This document shows, piece after piece, positions 10,388 to 21,187 of a DNA stretch of 64,000 nt. The DNA lies in the NCBI GenBank assembly GCA_946122785.1, contig CAMGYJ010000002.1, positions 68,225,703-68,289,702 on the forward strand, in the 5' to 3' direction. Every line of letters begins with the position of its first letter. Positions within the stretch are counted from its first letter, which is position 1. The position numbers and the translations under genes are program-made. The notes beneath the pieces are model-generated. The model did not search any database and was not told the origin of the DNA. It saw nothing but the letters and a program-made list of their open reading frames with translations. This DNA is from Linum tenue (lineage: Eukaryota; Streptophyta; Magnoliopsida; Malpighiales; Linaceae).

Positions 10388-10838
10388 CATGATGGGAGAC
10401 TACATGCTGGACTACGAGCTCGGAATTCCTGACCTCCTGGAAAATGGGATTAAGGTCCTCATCTATGCGGGAGAATATGACCTCATATGCAATTGGCTAG
10501 GTAAAAAACTGCTCTACGACTTTGGATTCTCTCTTCGACGTGATCATAATTTGTGCTTCTGTTGCTAGCTGGATAGGAGATTGCCGATGACATATTAATG
10601 GTGGAAGTTAATCTCTGTTAATAATGAAATGGTCAGGACAAGAACAGTTTGAAGGAGCTTCCACGGTGCCTTTTATGGTGGGAATTGCAATTGCACAAAG
10701 GCAGGGGAGCTGAAAGGGTATGGGCCTCTCCATTTCTTGAAGGTTCACAATGCGGCCCACATGGTTCCAATGGACCAGCCCAAGGTGGCCCTGGAGATGC
10801 TGCAGAGTTGGATGCAAGGCCGACTTGGTCCTGTTTAG
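10388..10838 (+). pseudogene. Serine carboxypeptidase (peptidase family S10) fragment, C-terminal end only
   Basis: 10388-10500 reads as one clean exon after TTCAG and before GTAAAA. It encodes MMGDYMLDYELGIPDLLE and the AGEYDLICNWLG motif that holds the catalytic Asp. A second block from 10624 encodes MKWSGQEQFEGA, then shifts frame near 10675 before HFLKVHNAAHMVPMDQP (catalytic His) and a stop at 10836-10838. The exon start that should follow NWLG is missing, as are the N-terminal two thirds with the catalytic Ser. This is a decayed fragment that cannot encode an enzyme. Its parent was probably a vacuolar or secreted carboxypeptidase. Confidence 0.85.
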
Positions 10839-11224
10839 TTGGTTAAAAAAAAAATATCAATCAATACCCAATATTCAGTTGAATATTCTTTTCTAATTAA
10901 AGGGTTTGGTAATGAGTAGTAGAATTTGGTGACATTCTAATAATCCACAACAAATGAGATCTGGTGGTGGATTGTGGATAGCTTGTGAAATTTTCAAAAT
11001 GGCGACTGTGTATTTTTTTCTTTTTTTTTCTTTTTCTAAAATGATCATATGGTTCCGACAATTTGTAAGGAAATGGTTATTTGGTCATTGTTTATCTAAA
11101 TTTACATCTATTTTGATCCATCAAATTTAGCAAAAACCAACAAAGTCAACAACCTAGCACTCGAACTCGATCATCAATTATCTAGCTAGACTCATCATAG
11201 GCAACCAATGGTAGGCATGAATAT
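10839..11224. other. Intergenic, no feature seen
   Basis: AT-rich sequence with homopolymer runs. Its last five bases upstream of the next element form the AAAGG target duplication (11225-11229). Confidence 0.5.
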
Positions 11225-11229
11225 AAAGG

Positions 11230-11792
11230 TGTTGGGTCTAGTATTAACCCGCCTAATACGGGCCCAAGCCCACCACAAAGCGTCTCACCTTGGGCCCAAG
11301 CCCATTCTAGGGTCCAGTACACCGGGGGGCGTCCATCACCGGGAGGCGTCCAGCCTACCCGGGGGCGTCCACCACCGGGAGGCGTCCATTCACCGGAAGG
11401 CGTCCATCGACGGAAGGCGTCCACCACCGGGAGGCGCCCACCGGAAGGCGTCCACCACCTGGAGGCATCCATCGACGGAAGGCGTCCACCACCGGGAGGC
11501 GTCCAATGGATGCCTCCGACTCCTATATAAGGAGGCCAGACCCTCCAAGCAAAGGGACTACTTCTCTCCCTTTCCTCACTTTACCACTTATGGTTCTCTC
11601 TCTAAACCCTATCTCTCTCTACATTTCTCTCTACACTCTATCATATACCCTATTCTAACTTGGGCGTCGGAGTGTAGATCACGGGGGCCGCCCCCGACTC
11701 TCCACAGGTTTCTTCCACTCCCGAGGAGATCAGACGAGGGAGTCCGGATCAAGGTTCCACACAAAACCCCCGGTACTAATCCGGGTCAAACA
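11230..11792 (+). repeat. Left (5') LTR, 563 bp, of the non-autonomous element
   Basis: Begins TGTTGGGTCTAG and ends GGGTCAAACA. Bases 11322-11506 are a degenerate array of GGCGTCCACCACCGGGA-like units of about 17-18 bases, probably U3 enhancer-like repeats. Confidence 0.95.
11524..11531 (+). promoter_or_regulatory. TATA box in the left LTR (copy at 14441-14448)
   Basis: TATATAAG sits just downstream of the GGCGTCC repeat array and about 260 bases before the LTR end, the expected place for the transcription start. The right LTR has the same site. Confidence 0.6.
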
Positions 11793-11795
11793 TTT

Positions 11796-11814
11796 TGGCG
11801 CCCACCGTGGGGCC
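11796..11814 (+). promoter_or_regulatory. Primer-binding site of the non-autonomous element
   Basis: TGGCGCCCACCGTGGGGCC starts four bases after the LTR and is the same 19-base string as the Tat element's site. Confidence 0.85.
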
Positions 11815-12596
11815 TGATTTGGTACTCTTCTTGTGTGGTATCTGAAGGAGGAGAAGAAATCAATTTTTTCTCTACTAATTACCACCGACGGCTCCGACCG
11901 CAAAATCCCATCAGAGGATTGAGAGAAATCAGCTCTTCCGCCATCACCTCTCATCTTCAACAGCTCAGCCGAAGCCATCTCCCGCAACCATCAAAGAAAA
12001 ATCCAAAGATTCAAAAAGGCAGATCTGGAACTGTCTCAAGTTCAAAAAAGCCTTACAGAGCCGATTCTTTATCCACTAGTGTAGGCGTCACTTCTAACCA
12101 CCTCAGATCTGTAAAACAAGAAGAAGAAGAAAAAAAAGAAGAAAAAAAAAAGCCCGACAGCAGTCAACGTCACCATCTCCTGTCAAAAGAAAGTCTGTCC
12201 GCTACAGTAAAAAGCTGGCACATATGGGACAACTATCTCTGAGTCACTCTTCCCCAAAAGTCAGTGACATCTCACTTTCTCTCTCTGTTAGAGGAGCAGG
12301 CCATCGATGCGTCCAAATCGCCTGGCAGCCGCATGCTCCCACCTTTCAGCCCTCAGGGCCCATGCCACCAATGGTCGTCCAGCGGCCCGCTTCACAATCC
12401 TCTAATTAATTCCAGCCAGCGGCCCGCTTCAGCAGCAGCATTCTTGGCCCGTTTCAGAAATTCCTCTTCCAGCGCTTCTTAGCCTCCACCAGACCAAAGC
12501 CCACAACGTGAGCCTGCCTCAAATCCAGCTTCAGAGTAGTTGGCCCCGCTTCAGACATGATCCGCTTTGCATTCCAACAAAAAAGAAATCTAGCAA

Positions 12597-12668
12597 TGCT
12601 CTGCACGGGATTCGATCCCGCGTTCAAATTTCCACGCACAAGACTGTTCACCAGTTCGCTACAAGGAC
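12597..12668 (-). other. tRNA-like sequence inside the non-autonomous element (module 1)
   Basis: On the minus strand an A-box-like TAGCGAACTGG is followed by a T-arm-like hairpin CGGG/ATCGAAT/CCCG at tRNA-like spacing. The acceptor stem does not pair convincingly, so it is a derived or decayed tRNA-like sequence rather than a tRNA gene. Confidence 0.4.
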
Positions 12669-13159
12669 GCATAGTGTAATTAGTTTACAACACCAATTAC
12701 ATCTCCAACCGCCAGCTAGCCTCCAATGCGGCCCACCTCCAATGCCTCAGCACTTGAGTTCCACCTCCGCATCCATACCGCCTAGACCTCAAGAAAAGCC
12801 CACTTCGTCTCAGTCCAAGACCTGCTACACCTCCAAGGCGGCCCGGAACCAACCCGCCGTCATGCCAATCCAGCCCGCCTACCGAAAGGAGGCCCAACCC
12901 GCGTCGCATTGGGAACCTCGACCCGCCTCCGACGGCCCAAGAACATCCAGCCCGCCTTCTGTCATGCAACACAGGCCCACCTCCTCAATTTCGAGGAAGT
13001 GGACCGCCCGCCAAGCCCAGCCGCTCCGCAGCAAAGTCTACGACCGCCTCCAACGCGGCCCATTAGTCGCGGCCCGCCTTCCGCGCCTGATGACATCAGT
13101 GTCCAGCAAGCCCACGAATGAAGAACTCAACATAAAAATAATATTAGAAAGGCGTCCAT

Positions 13160-13220
13160 GGAGGATCGAACCCGCATCCTCTTCGTACTAGGTGGAGCGC
13201 ACACCACTGCACTGCAAGAC
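13160..13220 (-). other. tRNA-like sequence inside the non-autonomous element (module 2)
   Basis: On the minus strand TTGCAGTGCAGTGG resembles an A box, and GGTTCGATCC, about 35 bases on, matches a B box. The latter lies in a GAGGAT/ATCCTC hairpin. It has the same orientation as the module at 12597-12668. No complete cloverleaf was found. Confidence 0.4.
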
Positions 13221-14130
13221 ATTTTGTGAATCAAAATGCGACCGCCATTATTTCTTCTAGTTCTCTACTGCGTCTCTTATAGCTAAGTTATCCCTTTCAA
13301 GATATTTCTTATATCATATGCCATGAAGATGCTCATTACGAATCATGTTGGACAACATATATCTCATATACCATGTCATGCCATGAAGAGAATAATTTCC
13401 ACTATACTATGACATATTTCACGCATACTATGCTTCTGTTTGTGCTCTAAAAATATGGGGCACTAGTCACTCACATCTTTCGCAGATATAAAACCGCATC
13501 CCGCTTCCTGAGCGATGCTTCCCCTCGAGGTAGAAGCCCGAATCCGCTTCCCAGTAGGCGCGACATCGGTATAGCAAGAACTACGATCCCGCCTCCCAGT
13601 AGGTGTGGCATCTTCAAAACACAAACGCCGCCTTGAGTTAAAACTCTCAAGTCGTGGGGGCCGCCCTCCCTAGCACATAGCTAACACCTACTATTCAGCC
13701 AACAACTCACGCTTAACATGCACACAAGCTCATGCCCATCTCGCGGTCCAACAGCTTAACGCATACAGCTCACAGTTACGGCCTACATATTAGCACGCTT
13801 CGCAATGGGCTAGTGGGGAAATCTCAAACGACTTGAGAGCTTTAACTCAAGACATCGAATGCTAAACAAAGAAGCAAAGACGATGGTCGCACAAGGGGCA
13901 AACCGCATCGTTTGGACCCGCAAGGGTCCAGTCCACTCGTGGGCGCCCATCACCGGAGGCGTCCATCATCGAGAGGCGTCTCAACCATTGAGAGGCGTCC
14001 ATCACCAAGCAATGGCCGCACAAGGGGCATAGCCGCACAAGGGGCAAAACCGCATCGTGCGGACTCACAAGTAAGGCAAGTTAATACACCTTAACGCGTT
14101 ATTTACTCCTTCCATTCTTACAGAATACAA

Positions 14131-14146
14131 GAAGCAAAGGGGCAAA
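14131..14146 (+). promoter_or_regulatory. Polypurine tract before the right LTR
   Basis: GAAGCAAAGGGGCAAA directly precedes the TG of the right LTR, the expected place of plus-strand priming. It is interrupted by two cytosines. Confidence 0.6.
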
Positions 14147-14709
14147 TGTTGGGTCTAGTATTAACCCGCCTAATACGGGCCCAAGCCCACCACAAAGCGT
14201 CTCACCTTGGGCCCAAGCCCATTCTAGGGTCCAGTACACCGGGGGGCGTCCATCACCGGGAGGCGTCCAGCCTACCCGGGGGCGTCCACCACCGGGAGGC
14301 GTCCATTCACCGGAAGGCGTCCATCGACGGAAGGCGTCCACCACCGGGAGGCGCCCACCGGAAGGCGTCCACCACCTGGAGGCATCCATCGACGGAAGGC
14401 GTCCACCACCGGGAGGCGTCCAATGGATGCCTCCGACTCCTATATAAGGAGGCCAGACCCTCCAAGCAAAGGGACTACTTCTCTCCCTTTCCTCACTTTA
14501 CCACTTATGGTTCTCTCTCTAAACCCTATCTCTCTCTACATTTCTCTCTACACTCTATCATATACCCTATTCTAACTTGGGCGTCGGAGTGTAGATCACG
14601 GGGGCCGCCCCCGACTCTCCACAGGTTTCTTCCACTCCCGAGGAGATCAGACGAGGGAGTCCGGATCAAGGTTCCACACAAAACCCCCGGTACTAATCCG
14701 GGTCAAACA
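14147..14709 (+). repeat. Right (3') LTR, 563 bp, of the non-autonomous element
   Basis: Appears identical to 11230-11792. Shorter relatives of the same GGCGTCC repeats also lie outside the LTR at 13920-14010. Confidence 0.95.
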
Positions 14710-14714
14710 AAAGG

Positions 14715-15609
14715 AAACCCAAATCCAATAAGAAATCCATCATACGTGGGTTCTCGTTTTAAATTAGGTACCGGTCGTCTATGACACTGGTGGGTTTAAA
14801 ATTCAGTGCTACAGAGAGATTTGGAGTGATGAGGGTAGAATTAAAAAACCATAGCAACCTATGAACGTGCTCGCGTTTTGGATGGAAGAAAAATGGGTTG
14901 ATAGCCTATTGTCTTATCACTTTTCAATATCTAATTACCATATAATCAATATTTTATAACCTAAAATCAAATATGGAGTGTTTAGATGAGTTTTGGTAAA
15001 AAAAACGAATTTATGGTTTGGATGATTTGAAAGCCTGATCACACTGCTAGCTAGATAAAATTTCGGATGGAAATTGGCGAGAATAATCATTTAGTAAACA
15101 TATTTTAAAGGTATGGTACTGTTTTGGTGGAAGCAAAAGCTGTGTGACCATTTTGTATAAAGGGTTAAAGTTAAATGATCATTTTGGACATGTCCCAACG
15201 TTTACCGTAATAATATGTAAAAAAGGAGATACCTTATCCCTTTTCGAATTAAATAAAATGCTAAATTTCACGAGGAAAGTTAACCATTAGGTAAGAAATT
15301 AAAACAAATAAATAAAACCCGCAAGGCAAGAGATTGAATTACTCGTCTACTAAAGCATTATAAATAAACCTTACATTAGGTAAGAACGACAAATAAGTTC
15401 ATTTAAGCATATATATCCTTTCCATTTTCATACGACCAAATAATTACAATCTTCCCAATTAATCAGATATATGAATACCATAAACAAAAAATGGACGAAA
15501 ATAGGAAAATTAACAATACTTCCACAAATAACGTCGACCCAGTAGCTTCCATGAATATATATTTTCTTGATAATTTTATTTCCAATCATTAATTTCCTCG
15601 ACAAAGGGC
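14715..15609. other. AT-rich upstream region of the expansin gene
   Basis: No gene or repeat recognised. It holds whatever distal control elements the expansin has. Confidence 0.5.
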
Positions 15610-15617
15610 TATAAATA
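15610..15617 (+). promoter_or_regulatory. TATA box of the expansin gene
   Basis: TATAAATA lies 117 bases before the expansin ATG, in a normal plant spacing that leaves a 5' leader of roughly 90 bases. Confidence 0.65.
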
Positions 15618-15733
15618 CCAAACCTTCGAACGAAACTTTTACCCATAAGCCAAAACAACCTAATCTAAACTTCTTCGAGTTTTATCAGTTCCAATTACTG
15701 TAGTCGTCATCATTGCCCCCCAAAACACAAACA

Positions 15734-16841
15734 ATGGCTAGTTTGTTTAGTCTTTTGTTGTGTTCTGTAATGGCTTTGGTCGGAATTAGTTCATTGCTCC
15801 TTTCCGTTGCCGACGGGAAGCTGGTCAGGACGATGAACAGTGATTGGTCGTCGTGGCAGGATGGCCATGCAACGTTCTACGGCGACAAAAGCGGCAAGGA
15901 CACAATGCGTAAGTTTATCCACATATCAATCTTTCAATCTTTATTTTTTTCACTTAATATTAGCACATTAACTCGGCATAATTTTTAAAGTGACGGACGA
16001 ATCGGACTTACAGTGTCGCTGGAATCACAAAATATTTTTTTTATAGTAACGGTATCAATGGTACGGACAGAATGAGAGGTGTAGAATTTTTCAATTATTT
16101 TGTACATTGATAATTTTTGTGGTTGGTTAAATTATTGGGAAAAAGACAAAACATTTTTTTCTTAATATTGTTTTAATTCCAATGTGGGTATATGTTTTTA
16201 CGTACACGTAAACAGAAGGTGCATGCGGTTACGGCGATCTATTCAAGCAAGGCTACGGCCTCCGAACGGCGGCGCTAAGCACGGCGCTCTTCAACAACGG
16301 CCTCACGTGCGGCGCGTGCTACGAGCTCAAATGCGTCGACGACCCGAAGTGGAAGTTCTGCTACCCGGGAGCCGCGCCGATCCAAATCACGGCGACCAAC
16401 TTCTGCCCGCCGAACCCCGCGGGCGGCGCGTGCAACCCGCCGATGAAGCACTTCGACCTCTCGATGCCCATGTTCCTGAAGATGGCGCCGTACAAGGCTG
16501 GGATCGTGCACGTGCAGTACCGCAGGGTCACGTGCGCGAAGCAAGGCGGGGTGAAGTTCGAGATCAAGGGCAACCCCAACTGGATCCTGGTGCTGCCGTA
16601 CAACGTCGGCGGCGCCGGCGACGTGAAGAACGTGAGGGTGCTGGGGTCGAAGAGGAGCGGCGGTGGTTGGATTCAGATGCAGAGGAATTGGGGACAGAAC
16701 TGGCAGACGGGTGTGGAGTTGGTCGGGCAGTCGTTGAGTTTTCAGGTGGTGACGAGTGACGGCGCGTACAGGGTGTTCCGTAATGTTGTGCCGGCGAATT
16801 GGCAGTTTGGGCAGACTTTTGATAGCAACATCAACTTCTGA
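15734..16841 (+). CDS. Alpha-expansin (EXPA family)
   Basis: Expansins loosen the cell wall without hydrolysis by disrupting cellulose-xyloglucan contacts at acid pH. Exons 15734-15908 and 16216-16841 join through a GT-AG intron to give 266 residues, usual for the family. I chose the ATG at 15734 because a hydrophobic signal peptide (about residues 1-27) follows it. Then come [15 protein letters not shown], the cysteine-rich double-psi beta-barrel domain with HFD at residues 137-139, and a C-terminal carbohydrate-binding domain with tryptophans in [12 protein letters not shown]. Oddities: the usual WCNPP is ACNPP, and two residues (KF) are inserted before the third conserved cysteine motif. 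Exon 2 is much richer in G+C than its surroundings. Only one intron is present in the coding region. The subfamily member is not resolved. Confidence 0.93.
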
Positions 16842-17574
16842 TGAGGCAAGGCTGGTAGAATTGGGAGAAACGTTTCATTCTCTAGGTTTTTGGTTTGTTC
16901 TTTAATTTCTTCTAGTGATAGGTATAGTGAAGTGCTGTAGTTTGTGAAGTTGTGGATTACTGGATTATGTTGTCGAACAGAAAAGAAGTTGATGGTAGTG
17001 ATAGTAGCTAATAAGAATTCCCAAGTTGGTTAGTTCTCTTCTTTTCATTTGGTTTTGTCATTTTAGATTATTGATGAGATCATGAGAATGTGGTGACATA
17101 TATTTTGGTTATCCGATCCTCAGATAACTGTTTATTTAATGTTGGGAAAACTTAATAGGAAAGCATACACAAGGGATGAAATTGCAGTTTACCTTTTAGA
17201 GTTTGGACATAATATGAGTTTTCCACTTCCTTCTAACTTGGCAATATCCCATAAGATTGTCAATTATATGAGTGATGAATTGTAATATGAAGGAATGGGA
17301 GAAAATGCTGAAACGGTCAACCAAAACGATAAATGAAGAGGAGAAATCGCCAAAATAATTGCAATAAAAAGTCCTAAAAATTGCCACCATGGTTAGGCAG
17401 TTTCACCGGCCATCACTAGAACATCCATATCTTCATATCATTAGCTAATACACTTATAAAGCAGGAGAAGTCGAGTGAATGACAGAAATGTGGCGATCTT
17501 TTATTATCATAGGGGCTCATTTTAATGTTGGGAAACCTTATATTGAAGGGAGATATGCTAAAAAGAGCTTACAT
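16842..17574. other. Expansin 3' region and intergenic DNA
   Basis: The first part should be the expansin 3' UTR. No other gene is visible. Confidence 0.5.
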
Positions 17575-18450
17575 CGGGTCGTTTGCTTCATGTATTTGAA
17601 AAATGAGGGTTTTGGTAAAACTTGGGTTTTGGAAAACCATGGATATATGATGGATTTGGTGGCATTATGGATTTGACCAAGTCTATTGTTTGCTTGTTGG
17701 ATTTGATTATAGATTTTGTTTGAATAGATTTGGGATATGAAATTCAAATTACCTTGTTACCCTTATCTTATCTAATTATAATCCATAAATTTCATTAAAA
17801 AAATCCAACGCATACAATGAAATTTTAAACTCTTTACCACTATGTGGACTAATAATTCAACTACAAATATAGAAATGTATTATAGTTTGGCACTAATTAA
17901 CAACTCATCTAATAATGTACGCAATATTATGTATCAATTGCAACCAATTGCTCGCTTTATTGCTACAACTCATCAACTTCTTGCTAACACCCCGATTTTG
18001 GAATCCGACAATCAATCAAATAATAATGCACAAAACGAGCATAAGATGTTTATAGTTGAATCTAACAAATCACATATACATTCATATTTAAATAAACTAT
18101 GATATTACAAAACGAAATGAAAAATTCTCATATATATAAAATACGACATTATAAAAGTTTATAATTGCATGACCATTGAATTAAAGTAGGACATCTTTGT
18201 AATTAAAGTAATAAGTAAGGGTAGAAAGGTAATTTACCATCATGGATTTTAATCCATCACCCAAATCCCACCTCAAGAGGTGGAACTTCCAAGTCCGTGG
18301 GGTCCACGGATTTGGAACCCCAAAAGTGGCGGGACCCACAAATTCCATCTCCCTAATTCCCTAAGGCAAACGATGGATTTCCGTTAAAGTCCATGATGGA
18401 TAGATTTCCATGACCAAATCCATCACCAAAACCCTCAAGCAAACGACCCG
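17575..18450. mobile_element. MITE-like element with GGGTCGTTTGCTT termini
   Basis: The left end GGGTCGTTTGCTT is repeated inverted at the right end (AAGCAAACGACCC). After a 16-base insertion on the left, pairing continues through GAGGGTTTTGGT and a weaker ATGGATTTGGT region, giving imperfect inverted arms of about 100 bases. The 670-base middle is AT-rich with no coding potential. I found no convincing target duplication, so the superfamily is open. Confidence 0.6.
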
Positions 18451-18858
18451 TGAAGGTAGGTATGAAGGAGTGGACAACTCATGTTTAGATTCTAGAGTAG
18501 TATGACATGTTGATTCCTCCTATATATCATTTCACTTTATTGATCATTTCTTCTTGAAATCTCTCTTTGACTCTCTGTTACAATAAGGGTGCATCACTCA
18601 AAATTGTGCCCTTCAATTTATCTTGAAGGCGTGAAGAGAATGATAATGAACAAAAGATATGTAACTTGAAAATCCTCAAAGTTATCAATTCGTATTATGA
18701 GAGAAGTTTTTGTGTTAGGGATATGTCAAGTTCATGAGAACATCTTCATTTGATACAATTAGCTGAAGCATCTCGAAAAGAATAGATTCAAGTGAATGAC
18801 AATTATATAAATTATATATACACGACCATATGTCCATATCTTTAAGTAACCGACGGAA

Positions 18859-19166
18859 GAGAAATTTTACAATGCTATATAGTATTGGTGCTATAGGTTT
18901 TTGTCTTTATGGTACAACTTAAAATTGTACATTTACGTTATGGTACAACTTCAGATTGTACCTATATTTTTTGTACAAATTCTTTTATGGTACAACTTGA
19001 ACTTGTACCTTTATGTGATGGTACAACTTCAAGTTGTAAAGTTGTACCATAACATAATAGTACAAATTGCTTTATGGTACAACCTAAACTTATACATTTA
19101 ATGTTATGGTACAATTTTAAGTTGTACATTAAAGCACCAATGCTATATAGCATAGTAGAAGTGCTC
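18859..19166. mobile_element. Mutator-like MITE with 9-bp target duplication CCGACGGAA
   Basis: CCGACGGAA occurs at 18850-18858 and 19167-19175. The element between has 36-base inverted termini, starting GAGAAATTTTACAATGC on the left and GAGCACTTCTACTATGC on the right strand, with six or seven mismatches. A 9-bp duplication and a GAG start are typical of Mutator-like elements. The interior is a minisatellite of short units built on TGGTACAACTT and its inverse AAGTTGTAC. Confidence 0.85.
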
Positions 19167-19175
19167 CCGACGGAA

Positions 19176-20437
19176 TTACAGCGATACTCTCTTCTCTTTA
19201 GTGAGTGTTGGAAAGATGGAACGTGAAAAGTGAAGATAGTTCAAACTGTATGTAGTGATTTGTAATTATACAAAACAAATTGAGCTTTTATTTATCATCA
19301 CGCTAATCTCTGTGCGCAATGTAAATATGTAATCAGTGTTCGCTGAATTCCAAACCTCTCCATTTTCATTTTCAGGTCCGCTGATCTTTAACTGCGAACA
19401 AGATCTCCCTTTACCTCTGCGAATTCAACGCTGCAGCAACTCTCAAAACTCAGCGGTTCTTCGCCGATGAACAACCAGGTAAACCCTTTCTTTCAGAAGA
19501 ACTCCCAATCGTCCCCTTCCTCGAGCAATCCTTTCCTTCTGCCTTCGCTTTCCCCTGGTTATCACTATCAGTCTCCGAACAAGAGTCCGCAACTCGCCAG
19601 ATCACGGCTTACTCTTTATGCTTTTCCTCCATTTCCAATTGCTCTCTTCATTTTATGGATTTTCCCCCGACAATTCCCTAGGCTGTTCATTTGTGAATTG
19701 GGATTTCGGTTGTGTGTCTTCAATTCATTGTGATTCAATAATCGTGCTATGAGTTTTCGTTGCTTAAGGGTCCTTGAAATTCCGGAACCGTGGCGTCGTT
19801 TCGTTTGATGTCTGTGGCTATCCCTAAGTATTGAGCTTTTTAGATCCTTGATGCTTCTTAGTGTGGTGGTAAGAGAAAGTTCGTGGAGTTTTAGATGGTG
19901 CCTTGCAGATGTTAAGATGAAATTTAATGGTTGAGATAGAAGTGACGAATGCAAAGTTTGAATCTTGTACCTGTTTGGCCTTGTTCTGCTGCTGGGTTTT
20001 CGTATCGAAACTAGCTTCTGCATGGTCCTTTATGATACTGAGGAAAAAAGGGATGAATGGTTTGCTGCTGATGATTGGGATTGATTTGGTGGCTATGTTG
20101 TTATTGCTTAATGATGAGAAATATATGTTGCTTTTCTTCCTGCTCAAAGTTGAATTGATTTGTTAGTGTGGATTCCATGATGGATATCTCAACTCCGAGT
20201 ATGGTTGAATTCTGAAAGCCTTGGCTTCTCCATTTATAGTTTGAACTACTGAACTGAGCAGGCTATGTGTTTTTGTTTCTTAAAACTAATTCTCCCTCCC
20301 AGTTTTGGAGCTTATATTCTATCAAGCATGTTTTGCTGTGTGTCTCTTCTCCTAATTCTTAGTTTTGCAATAAGTTGATAGAATGGTGGTTGACATGCAG
20401 ATATTTCTTCTCAATTCAACATTGTAGCTGACAGACA
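19176..20437 (+). other. F-box gene upstream region with a probable 5' leader exon and intron
   Basis: A likely leader exon ends at CAACCAG just before GTAAAC at 19479. It contains ATGAACAACCAG at 19467. Splicing to an AG at 20434 would add five residues in frame to the F-box protein; splicing to the earlier CATGCAG (about 20400) would leave the exon as untranslated leader. I cannot choose between them. Confidence 0.45.
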
Positions 20438-21187
20438 ATGCCAAATGATGAAATTCTGAAAACTGTTTTCGCTCTACTGGATGGCGTAGACCTTGCTTCT
20501 TGTATGGCCGTAAGCAAACAATGGAGAGATATGGCCAAAGATGATTATTTCTGGAAATGCCAGTGTGCAAAGAGATGGCCATCGATTTGCAAAAGACCTA
20601 ACCTTTCAACTATGTCCTACTACAAGCTCTATCAGAGCTTCTACAAAAGGCAGAATCATCAGATCTTGCATCCGCCGAGACTTTGCTTTGATACTTTGGA
20701 ATTTTATATCGACATATGGGCTGGAGACAAGTTGATTTATTCAGACGTAGTGCATGGTCCTGTTTTCGATGCTGGAATCAAACTCCCTCCCCATAGAATC
20801 TCCAGCGTCCTTGGATATCACCTGCAGGCTACAGAGTACAAGATGATGCTGGCGGTTGAGCCGACCTTCAAACTGCCATTGAGTCAGCCTGTTAGTGTTT
20901 CAGTGCTCGTGGGGCGCAAGGACACCAACAAGCTTGCCCGCATCATTCACAAAGCTATGTTTGATTATATTGATCGGTCTTCTTATAGAGCAATGGCATT
21001 CGACGTCATTGACATTTCCCCCATGTATCGTTTCTTGCCAAACATCCGGGGATGGATCTCGCTGCTTTTCATGGAAGGTGGAGATGAGTGTGAAATTGAT
21101 GTTTTTGGCATTCAGATGGATTTCAATGATGTTGCCAACTCTAAGGATGAGGTATTGTGGCTATTGGACATGCTTGATTGGAAATGA
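20438..21187 (+). CDS. F-box protein, similar to Arabidopsis At5g39250 type
   Basis: A single-exon coding region of 249 residues, continuous from ATG to TGA. Residues 2-50 form an F-box (PNDEILKTVFALLDGVDLASCMAVSKQWRDMA), which binds SKP1 in an SCF ubiquitin ligase. The FWKCQCAKRWP stretch after it and the C-terminal DVFGIQMDFNDVA and EVLWLLDML motifs fit, from memory, the At5g39250 group of plant F-box proteins. There are no kelch, LRR or FBA repeats, so the substrate-binding part is of an uncharacterised type. An upstream exon could extend the N terminus by five residues. Substrate unknown. Confidence 0.85.
   Translation: MPNDEILKTVFALLDGVDLASCMAVSKQWRDMAKDDYFWKCQCAKRWPSICKRPNLSTMSYYKLYQSFYKRQNHQILHPPRLCFDTLEFYIDIWAGDKLIYSDVVHGPVFDAGIKLPPHRISSVLGYHLQATEYKMMLAVEPTFKLPLSQPVSVSVLVGRKDTNKLARIIHKAMFDYIDRSSYRAMAFDVIDISPMYRFLPNIRGWISLLFMEGGDECEIDVFGIQMDFNDVANSKDEVLWLLDMLDWK

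Larger units (their letters stand above)
11230..14709 (+). mobile_element. Non-autonomous LTR retrotransposon with target duplication AAAGG
   Basis: The two LTRs (11230-11792 and 14147-14709) are each 563 bp and looked identical in full side-by-side reading at a constant offset of 2,917. AAAGG flanks both ends (11225-11229, 14710-14714). A primer-binding site follows the left LTR and a purine-rich tract precedes the right one. The internal 2.35 kb has no gag or pol; its longest open frames start inside the LTR and match nothing. It must borrow enzymes from another element, and it shares its primer site with the Tat element 2 kb away. Identical LTRs imply a recent insertion. Orientation follows the primer site and LTR order. 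Confidence 0.95.

Noticed and set aside
11208..12242. 344-codon open frame across the left LTR and internal region
   Set aside because: It starts in flanking DNA and its first half is the LTR repeat read through; the right LTR gives the same peptide. No protein family resemblance.
16275..16759. Long alternative-frame ORFs in expansin exon 2
   Set aside because: High G+C content removes stops in other frames; only one frame gives expansin motifs.
17575..18450. hAT or PIF/Harbinger label for this MITE
   Set aside because: No matching 8-bp or TTA/TAA target duplication at the ends; superfamily left open.
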